A stretch of DNA of 35,476 nucleotides from Gammaproteobacteria bacterium (GTDB lineage: Bacteria; Pseudomonadota; Gammaproteobacteria; Steroidobacterales; Steroidobacteraceae), in the NCBI GenBank assembly GCA_021773365.1, contig JAJFKF010000067.1, positions 1-35,476 on the forward strand, given 5' to 3'. Of this stretch, positions 29,401-35,476 are shown in pieces (the first letter of the stretch is position 1; each line of letters opens with the position of its first letter). Position numbers and translations under genes: made by a program. Under the pieces are notes generated by a model. It did no database searches, was not told the origin of the DNA, and saw nothing but the letters and a program-made list of their open reading frames with translations.

Positions 29401-29630
29401 AGATGGACCTGCTGCTCAGCTACGACCTGGACCGGGGCAACTGGTTTACTCCGTCCGGCTGGCTGCAGGGAACTGCGGTGTCGCTGCGGGTATTGAACCT
29501 GCTTGATGACTATCCGGAGTATGAAATCCGCGACCTGACCAAGAACCGGCCCGGCATTCCGGAACTGAACACCACGCTGACCGATCCGCGTGGACGCATG
29601 TTCTACGTCAAGTTCAGCAAGCGATTCTGA
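26427..29630 (+). CDS. TonB-dependent receptor with N-terminal STN signalling domain
   Basis: A 1,067-residue outer-membrane protein. The signal peptide ends near VHAAD. Residues about 27-105 form a secretin/TonB short N-terminal (STN) domain (MAFDLPPQALLESLRAVGQQ), the part that contacts FecR. An acidic, Ala-rich linker follows (105-170). Next come a TonB-box-like KLVVTGSRI and the plug (LRQLPQNI, INLRGLGSESSLVLIDGRR, DGASAIYGSDAVGGVVNIIL). The 22-strand-type barrel ends FYVKFSKRF, with a terminal aromatic. The ligand is not evident. Such transducers import siderophores, haem or glycans. GGGGGA at 26417-26422 is the ribosome site. It lies 74 bases after fecR and likely shares its regulation. 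Confidence 0.92.
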   Translation: MRFNFRRSAISILLLSFLAAASVHAADRMAFDLPPQALLESLRAVGQQTGTNVLASAPSIAGLKAPALRGQMTADEAFARLLAGSGLKHEFLDEKTVTFVSAKPKELSSTRSGEPGVSESAHLQLARVSVDAAPATDQAQDGAADAKEAAAARTGTAPSASDDDDSEQKLVVTGSRIATTPSQVAANVVTLSAEDLRTTGQSTLEGALRQLPQNILGASEVGAAVVAGGMSFNGALNVTGGSSINLRGLGSESSLVLIDGRRIGKSGSFGGVSDVSGIPLSSVERVEIMLDGASAIYGSDAVGGVVNIILKKDYRGMEVDYEYGTPQEGGFDEHLLTLSGGNSWENGRIRATFEHMQRSNLDGADRPGRASVSNFYQSPASVGGFPLFYTYNGQNYLPSELAGAGLTTSSPGVTQINYAILPDNQDGSSLTVDDFLGISTNSRDAYVDIGAGGVSLIPKQERSTAQFGFDRDFFDGNLTLSGNAYYSDRQTSAGSGVFVFTGRLAPGQGGNIFEGTTSQYWIIDSMPNRRYETDQQVLRWNFGANGNIGERWRWNSAVGRSRDEFTTMYYNGAISSFNSPTFNALVDQGLNMWAGDIAQANSQALLDQLVIDPFDAFAINEETSAELSFSGSLFSIAGGDVHMAIGADWREETLESGSSTRVTETTGDLTGTLGSLPSGAYADSTAKREQHAFFAEVLVPLVGRDNAFSGVHRLALTGAARYDSYKVYGSDNTWSLGMVWSPLEQLTVKVNKATSFVAPTPRDGLATTIVFSYGPGGYDFPVIVDETGALTGETVPLAGTIRGGNPDLVPETASSLSAGIEFTPDAVPGLQLSAVYHQTDYTNRIGPAPAIHWLTGTDFAAVYPNLIPDGNGRLVWDLRSINSASLDVAGIDYRMQYDRQTSIGEISLAANVGHTRKYDRVIFAGQPPVTEVGEVGFQTRAVVPSYRYSANAGLYRGGLAMNLDISTASKTISTGTVASSGTVQRIGHPALQMDLLLSYDLDRGNWFTPSGWLQGTAVSLRVLNLLDDYPEYEIRDLTKNRPGIPELNTTLTDPRGRMFYVKFSKRF

Positions 29631-29654
29631 CGACATTCGAGATAACGCTGCCAG

Positions 29655-29672
29655 GGATGGCGGCGTCCATCC
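29655..29672. other. Short inverted repeat after the receptor gene
   Basis: GGATGG (29655-29660) and CCATCC (29667-29672) flank a 6-base loop shortly after the receptor stop. No T-run follows, so it is not a convincing intrinsic terminator, though it may stabilise the transcript end. Confidence 0.25.
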
Positions 29673-29729
29673 GCACCTGTAGCGGCCCGGGAGTGTTGCC
29701 GGGGTTGGAGGATGGATACGAGCAGGCCG

Positions 29730-29758
29730 TTTACGCTTCCTCCCCAACACCCTAGAAT
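29730..29758 (+). promoter_or_regulatory. Candidate sigma-70 promoter before the beta-propeller gene
   Basis: TTTACG (29730-29735) and TAGAAT (29753-29758) are separated by 17 bases. Transcription from it would start almost at the ATG at 29766, so the message would be leaderless or nearly so. That agrees with the lack of a Shine-Dalgarno sequence there. Confidence 0.35.
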
Positions 29759-29765
29759 CCAGCGC

Positions 29766-30788
29766 ATGATGCGCAACATTCACTTCGCCTTGATTCTGTC
29801 CGGCCTGTGTTCACCCGTGCACGCCGCCTGGGAGATACAGCAAAGCCCTGTGCCCGATGCCAGCTTCCGCGCCGTGCAGGCGCTGGATGCAGAGGTGGCC
29901 TGGATCGGCGGCTCCGGTAGTACCTGCCTGCGCACGCTCGACGGTGGTGCGACCTGGACGGCATTGGCCGTGCCCGGCGCCGAATTGCTCGACTTCCGTG
30001 GCCTGGCGGCTTTCGACCGTGATACCGCGGTACTGGTCAGTGCCGGGAGGGCGGAAGAGGGCAAGGCACGGATCTATCGTACAGCTGACGGTGGCGGGAC
30101 CTGGCAGCTGGCGTTCGAGACTCAGACCAAGGGTGTCTTCCTTGACGGCGTTCGTTTCTGGGATGCCAGGAATGGCATTGTTTTTGGCGATCCGGTCGAC
30201 GGTGCGTGGTACCTGCTGGTCACCAATGACGGCGGCGTCACCTGGAAGCGGGTAGTACCCGAGGGGTTTCCTGCCATGCAGGCAGGCGAGGCCGCCTTCG
30301 CCGCCAGCAACTCCGCGCTCATTGTTGGCGGCACTGCGGATGCCTGGATTGCCTCCGGCGGTGCTCAACGCGCACGCGTGTTCCGATCACAGGATCGTGG
30401 CCGCACCTGGGCAGTGACCGACACGCCCATGCCTTCCGGTCCAACGGCCGGGATTTTCGGTCTCTTTATCCAGGACAGCGGATTCGGTGTCGGAGTGGGC
30501 GGAGATCACAAGGAAGTGGAGCAGGCATCCGCGAATGTCATCGTGACCACGGATGCCGGTGCGAGCTGGAGCCTGACCACGCAAACAGATCCTCCCGGAC
30601 TCAAGGAAGCGGTCGTTTTGCTGTCGGAACATGAATTGCTGACCGTCGGCGCCTCGGGATCCGCCATCAGCAGTGATCGCGGCGGCACCTGGCGAAAGAT
30701 CGATACCCGGACCTTTCATGCCGCGTCATGCGTTGGCGGCCATTGTTGGGCGGTAGGCGGAAAGGGCTTGATCGCCAGATGGGAGTGA
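29766..30788 (+). CDS. Exported Asp-box (BNR/YCF48-like) beta-propeller protein
   Basis: A 340-residue protein with a signal peptide (hydrophobic FALILSGLCSP, cleavage near VHAA). Six Asp-box-like motifs (S/T-x-D-x-G-x-T/S-W) are spread along it: LDGGATW, ADGGGTW, NDGGVTW, QDRGRTW, TDAGASW and SDRGGTW. This predicts a six- or seven-bladed propeller like those of YCF48/HCF136 and BNR-repeat proteins. I see no sialidase active-site arginine triad, so no glycosidase claim is made. Starts at 29766 or 29769 both put the signal peptide first. Its end overlaps the POT gene by 10 bases, so the two are expressed together. Its job is unknown; a scaffold or assembly role is usual for the family. Confidence 0.8.
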   Translation: MMRNIHFALILSGLCSPVHAAWEIQQSPVPDASFRAVQALDAEVAWIGGSGSTCLRTLDGGATWTALAVPGAELLDFRGLAAFDRDTAVLVSAGRAEEGKARIYRTADGGGTWQLAFETQTKGVFLDGVRFWDARNGIVFGDPVDGAWYLLVTNDGGVTWKRVVPEGFPAMQAGEAAFAASNSALIVGGTADAWIASGGAQRARVFRSQDRGRTWAVTDTPMPSGPTAGIFGLFIQDSGFGVGVGGDHKEVEQASANVIVTTDAGASWSLTTQTDPPGLKEAVVLLSEHELLTVGASGSAISSDRGGTWRKIDTRTFHAASCVGGHCWAVGGKGLIARWE

Positions 30789-32281
30789 GTCGCGGGCCGC
30801 GGACGGGCGTGTCCGGCTGGCTGGGACACCCACGCGGTCTCTCGGTACTGTTTTTCACCGAGCTGTGGGAGCGTTTCAGCTACTACGGCATGCGTGCGCT
30901 GCTGACGCTGTTCATGGTCGCCCCGGTCGCGACCGGCGGCATGGGCTTCGATGTGGCCACGGCGGGGCTGGTCTATGGCACGTACACCATGAGCGTGTAC
31001 ATGCTGTCAATTCCCGGCGGCTTCCTGGCCGACAATTTTCTCGGCGCCCGTCGCTCGGTGCTGTCAGGCGGCGTGCTTATCGCCTGCGGCCATTTCATTC
31101 TGGCCTTTTCCGCCGATGGCATGTTCTACGCCGGCCTTGTTTCCATTGCGCTTGGTACGGGGCTGCTCAAACCCAATATCAGTTCGTTGGTGGGGAGTCT
31201 CTATGCCGCCGACGACAACCGGCGTGATGCCGGTTTCTCGCTTTTTTATATGGGCATCAATCTCGGTGCGTTTGCCGCGCCGCTGGTCACCGGCTGGCTG
31301 GCGCAGAGCGCCAGCTTCAAGGGTCAGCTCACGCAGTGGGGGTTTGACCCGCAGCACAGCTGGCACTGGGGTTTTGCCGCCGCTGGAGTGGGCATGGTGG
31401 TGGGGCTGATCGTGTATCTGCTGGGTGCGCGCAGGCTGAGGCATATCGGTGCTACGCCCGCCGCTGGCGTGCCGCGCCCATGGGGGAAACTCGGAGGAGT
31501 GCTGGTGGCAGTCGTGGGGCTGTTTACCCTGGTGTGGCTGGCGGACACCGATCCGCGGTTCCAGTGGATACGCTACTGCTACGTTGCGGTTCCCGTGGCG
31601 ATGATTCTCTGGTTCGGCCTGCAGCCGGATATGGACCGACGGCGCTGGGCCGCGATTCTGCTCTTCTCGCTGGGCTCACTGATTTTCTGGGCGGTCTTCG
31701 AGCAGGCCGGTTCCACGATTGCGCTGTTTGCCGACCGCTTCACACGCACTGAGGTATTCGGTCATGCCTTTCCTTCGGCATGGTTTCAGTCGCTGCCGGC
31801 ATTGTTTGTCATCATTCTGGCACCACTGTTTGCCTGGTTGTGGTTGCGTCTGGATGCGCGCCAGCCGTCGACGCCATTCAAGTTCACCCTGGGCCTGGTC
31901 TTCCTGGCGTTGTCGTTTGTGCTGATGGTGCCGGCGGCGGCATTGACCGTGGCCGGCAAGGTCAGTCCATGGTGGCTGGTTGGTCTTTTCTTCCTGCAAT
32001 CCATCGGTGAAGTCTGCCTCAGTCCGGTCGGACTGAGCACCATGACCCGGCTGGCAGCCCCGCGAATGGTTGGCCTGGTTCTCGGTATCTGGTTTCTCGC
32101 CGCGGCACTGGGCAACAAGGTGGCAGGCATTCTGGGCGGGGAATTTCCAGGGGACGCGGCCGGACTTGAGTCATTCTTCGGTCGACAGGCACTGGCTGTC
32201 GGTATCTGTGCCGCACTGTTCCTTGCGCTCGTTCCCTGGCTGCGACGGTTGATGGCGGGTGCCACGGCGTCGAAGTCCTAA
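30779..32281 (+). CDS. POT/PTR-family proton-dependent oligopeptide transporter
   Basis: A 500-residue inner-membrane protein with about 12-14 hydrophobic helices. The family signature is clear in helix 1 (FFTELWERFSYYGMRALL, the ExxERFxYYG motif used for proton coupling), and the second PTR2 signature appears as FYMGINLGAFAAPLVTGW. Such carriers import di- and tripeptides, sometimes other small solutes, with protons. The ATG at 30779 lies within the end of the preceding gene, giving a coupled 10-base overlap. The frame is open further upstream, but those codons run inside the propeller gene and precede the natural N-terminus. Its 3' end overlaps the convergent oxidoreductase gene by 4 bases. 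Confidence 0.9.
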   Translation: MGVSRGPRTGVSGWLGHPRGLSVLFFTELWERFSYYGMRALLTLFMVAPVATGGMGFDVATAGLVYGTYTMSVYMLSIPGGFLADNFLGARRSVLSGGVLIACGHFILAFSADGMFYAGLVSIALGTGLLKPNISSLVGSLYAADDNRRDAGFSLFYMGINLGAFAAPLVTGWLAQSASFKGQLTQWGFDPQHSWHWGFAAAGVGMVVGLIVYLLGARRLRHIGATPAAGVPRPWGKLGGVLVAVVGLFTLVWLADTDPRFQWIRYCYVAVPVAMILWFGLQPDMDRRRWAAILLFSLGSLIFWAVFEQAGSTIALFADRFTRTEVFGHAFPSAWFQSLPALFVIILAPLFAWLWLRLDARQPSTPFKFTLGLVFLALSFVLMVPAAALTVAGKVSPWWLVGLFFLQSIGEVCLSPVGLSTMTRLAAPRMVGLVLGIWFLAAALGNKVAGILGGEFPGDAAGLESFFGRQALAVGICAALFLALVPWLRRLMAGATASKS

Positions 32282-33510
32282 CTGGCGCGTCCGAACCTGC
32301 GCAGGTCGAAGGCGGAGATGTCGTGCCGGGGCGTGCGGCCGGCTGCCAGGTCGGCAATGAGCCCGGCGGTGACCGGTGCCATTGTCAGTCCGATGTGCTG
32401 ATGGCCGATGGCGTAGAACAAACGATGCGGGCCAGGTGCACGACCTATGCCTGGCAGGTAGTCCGGCAGTACCGGGCGCGGGCCGCGCCAGCTGGGTCCT
32501 TCAGCGTCGCAGCTGAAACCAAGCCCGCGCAGTTTGCGGCGCAGCTGCGCGGGTTTGCGTGCATCCGGTCGGGAATCCAGGCCTGAGAACTCCATATGAG
32601 TGGAAGCACGCAGGCGTCCCGCCATGGGCGTGACCAGCACTTCCTGGTTCATGTAAACCAGTGGCCCGTCCACATGCGGTGCATGCTCTTCCAGTTCCAC
32701 GTGATAACCATAGGCCGCTTCCAGTGGCGCGGACAGGCCAAACGGTGCCAGCAGGGGCGCCGACCACGCGCCAGCGCATACTACGGCAGCGCTCACGGTC
32801 CACTGGTCCGAGTCTGTAGTGATCTGAATCAGTTCGCCTGCCGGACGCAGCGCGCGAACCTCGGTCTTCATCAGCTCGGTGCCGCACTGAGCGGCCGATT
32901 GCACCAGCGCCTGCACGATCCACAGCGGATCGAGAATATGTCCGCTGTCCGGAAACAGCAGCCCCGCGACCACGGCCTCATTCGCTGCGCGGGAGATGGT
33001 GTGCAGACTGGCCGGTGACATGGGTTCAGTCGGAACGCCGAGCCGCTGCATGTCCGCAGCCTCCTGAGCGGCGCGCCGCTGCGCTGTCGGGCCGAACCAG
33101 ACCTGGTAGTGCCCGTTGCGGCGAATCAGATCCGGTTGGCCGATTTCGCGAAACAGTTGTTCGAACGCAGCTGCGGCCGGCTTCACCAGCGGCGCCAGAT
33201 GTTGCGTATTGATTTCACGGCGAAAAGCGGCACGAGCGAATTGCAACACCCATGGGGCGAAGGCACCAAGCCGCCGCAGCGGAATGTGCAGCGGTCCGTC
33301 CAGCATGAACAACTCACGCCAGAAACCGAACAGCAGCTGTCGTGATGGCAGGGGCTGTACCAGTTCGGCAGCGATGTGTCCGACATGTCCGTAGCTTGCG
33401 CCGCCGCAGCCCGGTTCAGCGCGATCAATCAGCAATACGTGGTGGCCCTCGCGCGCCAGGGCATGGGCCACGGCGCAGCCGATCACTCCGGCGCCGATAA
33501 CCGCAGTCAT
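32278..33510 (-). CDS. DadA-like FAD-dependent oxidoreductase, probable D-hydroxyproline dehydrogenase
   Basis: A 410-residue flavoprotein of the D-amino-acid dehydrogenase (DAO/DadA) family. The N-terminus is a Rossmann FAD site (VIGAGVIGCAVAHAL, with the acidic residue in LLID). The C-terminal FAD-binding region has RPVLPDYLPGIG and FYAIGHQHIGLTMAP. In hydroxyproline catabolism such an enzyme oxidises cis-4-hydroxy-D-proline, made by the epimerase, to pyrroline-4-hydroxy-2-carboxylate. The epimerase and a DapA-family gene next door support that role over general D-alanine use. GAGG lies a few bases before the ATG at 33510. The frame continues to 33525, but that start overlaps the ribosome site. 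The substrate is inferred from context. Confidence 0.85.
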   Translation of the reverse strand: MTAVIGAGVIGCAVAHALAREGHHVLLIDRAEPGCGGASYGHVGHIAAELVQPLPSRQLLFGFWRELFMLDGPLHIPLRRLGAFAPWVLQFARAAFRREINTQHLAPLVKPAAAAFEQLFREIGQPDLIRRNGHYQVWFGPTAQRRAAQEAADMQRLGVPTEPMSPASLHTISRAANEAVVAGLLFPDSGHILDPLWIVQALVQSAAQCGTELMKTEVRALRPAGELIQITTDSDQWTVSAAVVCAGAWSAPLLAPFGLSAPLEAAYGYHVELEEHAPHVDGPLVYMNQEVLVTPMAGRLRASTHMEFSGLDSRPDARKPAQLRRKLRGLGFSCDAEGPSWRGPRPVLPDYLPGIGRAPGPHRLFYAIGHQHIGLTMAPVTAGLIADLAAGRTPRHDISAFDLRRFGRAS

Positions 33511-33533
33511 GTCTTGCCTCTGCATTGGTGTAC

Positions 33534-33541
33534 CGTATACG
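33534..33541. promoter_or_regulatory. GTATAC-centred palindrome in the divergent promoter, possible GntR-type operator
   Basis: The 63-base gap between the divergent oxidoreductase and DapA-family genes contains CGTATACG (33534-33541), a perfect 8-bp palindrome. The form GT-N2-AC matches the core recognised by FadR/FCD-type GntR regulators, some of which control hydroxyproline genes. No regulator is encoded in this window. Confidence 0.35.
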
Positions 33542-33573
33542 ATCTACGAAATCTCGGCAACGCTGGAGCCTGC

Positions 33574-34506
33574 ATGACGCTTCCTTCCCGATCATCGGCC
33601 CATTCATCGGCCTGTTCATGGGCCGGGGTATTCCCGGCCGCCACCACGCAGTTCGATGCGGCAATGCAGGTTGACCTGCCGGCCACCCAGGCTGTGCAGC
33701 AGGCGCTGGCAGCTGACGGCGTTCACGGTCTGATCGTTCTCGGCACGGTGGGGGAGAACAACTCCCTGAATGCGGACGAGAAACGAGCAGTGCTGAAAGC
33801 CGCGGTACAGGCCGTCGGTGGCAAGGTTCCCATCATCACTGGCGTGTCGGAGTTCACCACCGCCAGCGCGGCCGCCTATGCGCGTGATGCGGAGCAGATC
33901 GGTGTTGACGGGCTGATGGTTCTGCCGGCCATGGTGTATGTCCCGACACCGCCCGAACTGGAGTTGCACTTCCGCACAGTGGCACAGGCGACCTCGCTTC
34001 CCATCATGCTCTACAACAATCCTCCGGCGTACCGGGTGAGTATTGATGTGGGTACGCTGCAGCGCCTGGCGGATGTGCCCAACATCGTGGCGATCAAGGA
34101 GTCCGCGCCCGATCCGCGCCGCTTTACCGATCTGTACAACGCGCTCGGTGACCGTTTTGCCTTGTTTGCCGGCCTGGACGATGTGGCGCTCGAAGGGCTG
34201 GTGCTGGGCGCGCGCGGATGGGTTTCCGGGCTGACCAACGCCTTTCCCGCCGAGTCGCTGCGGCTGTACGAGGCCTTGCGCGCCGGTGACCTGGAGCGCG
34301 CCCGTCGCATCTATCGCTGGTTCATGCCGCTGTTGCACCTGGATGCAGAGCACGATCTGGTGCAGTCCATCAAGCTTGCCGAACAGATCATGGGTCGGGG
34401 TTCGGAGCGCGTGCGACCACCGCGACTGCCGCTGGCGGGCGAGCGTCGCGCCGAGGTGATCGCGCTGGTGGAACGAGCGCGTGATACCTGCTCGCAGGCG
34501 GGCTGA
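33574..34506 (+). CDS. DapA/DHDPS-family lyase, probable 1-pyrroline-4-hydroxy-2-carboxylate deaminase
   Basis: A 310-residue class I aldolase-type TIM barrel. It has the Schiff-base Lys175 in VAIKESAPD, the conserved Tyr147 in MLYNNPPAY and the substrate loop LGTVGENNSLNADEK. Within a hydroxyproline cluster, family members deaminate pyrroline-4-hydroxy-2-carboxylate to 2-oxoglutarate semialdehyde. By fold alone it could also be a dihydrodipicolinate synthase or another keto-acid lyase, but the neighbours favour the Hyp role. GGAG at 33564-33567 supports the ATG at 33574. The frame extends upstream to 33376 only across the divergent promoter and the opposite gene. The epimerase gene starts 13 bases later. 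Confidence 0.85.
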   Translation: MTLPSRSSAHSSACSWAGVFPAATTQFDAAMQVDLPATQAVQQALAADGVHGLIVLGTVGENNSLNADEKRAVLKAAVQAVGGKVPIITGVSEFTTASAAAYARDAEQIGVDGLMVLPAMVYVPTPPELELHFRTVAQATSLPIMLYNNPPAYRVSIDVGTLQRLADVPNIVAIKESAPDPRRFTDLYNALGDRFALFAGLDDVALEGLVLGARGWVSGLTNAFPAESLRLYEALRAGDLERARRIYRWFMPLLHLDAEHDLVQSIKLAEQIMGRGSERVRPPRLPLAGERRAEVIALVERARDTCSQAG

Positions 34507-34519
34507 GGCGGGTCTGGAC

Positions 34520-35449
34520 ATGCAGTCAATTCAAATCATCGATTCGCATACCGGTGGTGAGCCGACGCGGCTGGTGTTGGAGGGAGGGCCGGATCTGGGT
34601 GAGGGGCCGCTCGAAGAGCGGCTGGAGCGCTTCCGCACACAATATGATCAATGGCGCTCGGCTATCGTGAATGAGCCGCGGGGATCGGACGCCATGGTCG
34701 GTGCACTGCTTTGCAAGCCGCACCGCCCCGGGTGCGATGCCGGCGTTATCTTCTTCAATAATGTAGGTTACCTGGGCATGTGCGGCCATGGCACCATTGG
34801 CCTGGTGGCCTCGCTGGCCCATCTCGGCAGGCTCCAGCCGGGTGGATTACAGATCGATACGCCGGTCGGCGCGGTGCAGGTGGATCTTCATGACGGCGGG
34901 GAGATCACCATTGCCAGCATTCCGAGCTATCGCAAGGCTTCAATCGTGGTGGATGTCCCGGGCATCGGGCCGGTGGCCGGCGAAGTGGCCTGGGGTGGCA
35001 ACTGGTTCTTTCTCGTCGAGCAGCACGGACAGGTCATCGAGGTGAGTCGCGCGGAGGCGCTCACGGATTTCTGCTGGCGCGTGCGCCAGGCCGTCAATGC
35101 CCAGGGCTTTCCGGAGGTCGATCACGTGGAATTATTTGTATCAGCCGGCAGTGCGGGTGCGCACAGCCGCAACTTCGTGCTGTGTCCGGGCAAAGCCTAC
35201 GATCGCTCGCCCTGCGGCACCGGCACCAGCGCCAAGCTGGCCTGCCTGGCGGCGGACGGAAAACTGGCAGCAGGGCAGGATTGGGTGCAGGAGAGCCTGA
35301 TCGGCAGCCAGTTCACCGGGCGCTATCGCTGGCTGGATCGCAGCAAGGGGGAGATCGCGCCGACCATTACCGGCCGTGCCCACGTCATGGCGCAAGGCGC
35401 GCTGCAGCTCGATCCTCACGATCCGTTCTGCTGGGGTATCCGGCAATGA
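34520..35449 (+). CDS. 4-hydroxyproline 2-epimerase (proline racemase family)
   Basis: A 309-residue cofactor-independent epimerase. Both catalytic cysteines of the family are present: Cys88 in GMCGHGTIG and Cys232 in RSPCGTGTSAKLA. This separates it from trans-3-hydroxyproline dehydratases, which lack the second one. The start MQSIQIIDSHTGGEPTR is typical. It would interconvert trans-4-hydroxy-L-proline and cis-4-hydroxy-D-proline, the first step of bacterial Hyp catabolism, supplying the divergent oxidoreductase. The ATG at 34520 begins right at the conserved N-terminus; in-frame upstream codons overlap the previous gene. Its stop overlaps the next start by 4 bases. Confidence 0.92.
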   Translation: MQSIQIIDSHTGGEPTRLVLEGGPDLGEGPLEERLERFRTQYDQWRSAIVNEPRGSDAMVGALLCKPHRPGCDAGVIFFNNVGYLGMCGHGTIGLVASLAHLGRLQPGGLQIDTPVGAVQVDLHDGGEITIASIPSYRKASIVVDVPGIGPVAGEVAWGGNWFFLVEQHGQVIEVSRAEALTDFCWRVRQAVNAQGFPEVDHVELFVSAGSAGAHSRNFVLCPGKAYDRSPCGTGTSAKLACLAADGKLAAGQDWVQESLIGSQFTGRYRWLDRSKGEIAPTITGRAHVMAQGALQLDPHDPFCWGIRQ

Positions 35450-35476
35450 TGATCACTGACAGCATGGCGGGGGAGC
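35446..35476 (+). CDS. Start of a further gene, cut by the window edge
   Basis: ATGATGATCACTGAC at 35446 reads MMITDSMAGE to the window end. Its first ATG overlaps the epimerase stop (ATGA), indicating operon continuation. In this pathway the missing step is 2-oxoglutarate-semialdehyde dehydrogenase, but ten residues cannot prove that. Confidence 0.4.
   Translation, partial: MMITDSMAGE

Noticed and set aside
29766-30788. Sialidase or other glycoside hydrolase
   Set aside because: Asp boxes are structural. I could not find the arginine triad or other catalytic residues, so only a propeller is claimed.
33376-33573. Longer N-terminus for the DapA-family enzyme
   Set aside because: It would run through the divergent promoter and the reverse gene's start; the ATG at 33574 has a ribosome site and fits the family length.

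Overview
The window is GC-rich chromosomal DNA (about 60% by eye). Its gene types (TpsB/TpsA two-partner secretion, FecI/FecR/TonB-receptor signalling, HME-type RND efflux, hydroxyproline catabolism) fit a Gram-negative proteobacterium, probably an environmental gammaproteobacterium. I cannot name a genus. Apart from one oxidoreductase and the IS remnant, all genes read on the + strand. I saw no rRNA, tRNA or CRISPR array.

Layout. (1) 1-336: the 3' part of an IS630-type transposase with an internal deletion. (2) 393-1061: a DUF938-type SAM methyltransferase. (3) 1197-8344: a metal-efflux operon made of a small Cys-rich exported protein, a TolC-like outer-membrane factor, a lipoprotein adaptor whose N-terminus carries six CX2HX6CX2C modules in a 174-bp tandem repeat, a CzcA/CusA-type RND pump and a TlpA-like thioredoxin. 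(4) 8345-8666: a non-coding stretch with several dyads. (5) 8667-24781: a two-partner secretion pair, a FhaC/ShlB-like transporter followed by a 14.4-kb gene for a TpsA exoprotein of about 4,785 residues. That exoprotein is built of a TPS domain, several generations of beta-helix repeats, an array of YDG/MBG-type domains and a C-terminal Ig-like domain. (6) 24938-29630: a FecI-like ECF sigma factor, a FecR-like anti-sigma regulator and a TonB-dependent receptor with an STN signalling domain. (7) 29766-32281: an Asp-box beta-propeller protein overlapping a POT-family peptide transporter. (8) 32278-35476: a divergent 4-hydroxyproline catabolic locus with a DadA-like oxidoreductase on the - strand, and a DapA-family enzyme, a 4-hydroxyproline epimerase and the first codons of a further gene on the + strand.

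How the genes may work together. The metal operon would capture thiophilic metal in the periplasm (Cys-rich protein, adaptor modules), export it through the RND tripartite pump, and perhaps keep the many periplasmic thiols reduced with the thioredoxin. The TPS pair puts a very large fibre on the cell surface. The sigma/anti-sigma/receptor trio is a cell-surface signalling cassette of unknown ligand. The POT transporter beside hydroxyproline catabolism suggests use of Hyp-containing (collagen-like) peptides. These links are inferences from gene order and known families. The most unusual features are the triplicated metal-binding module of the adaptor and the layered repeat architecture of the giant exoprotein.
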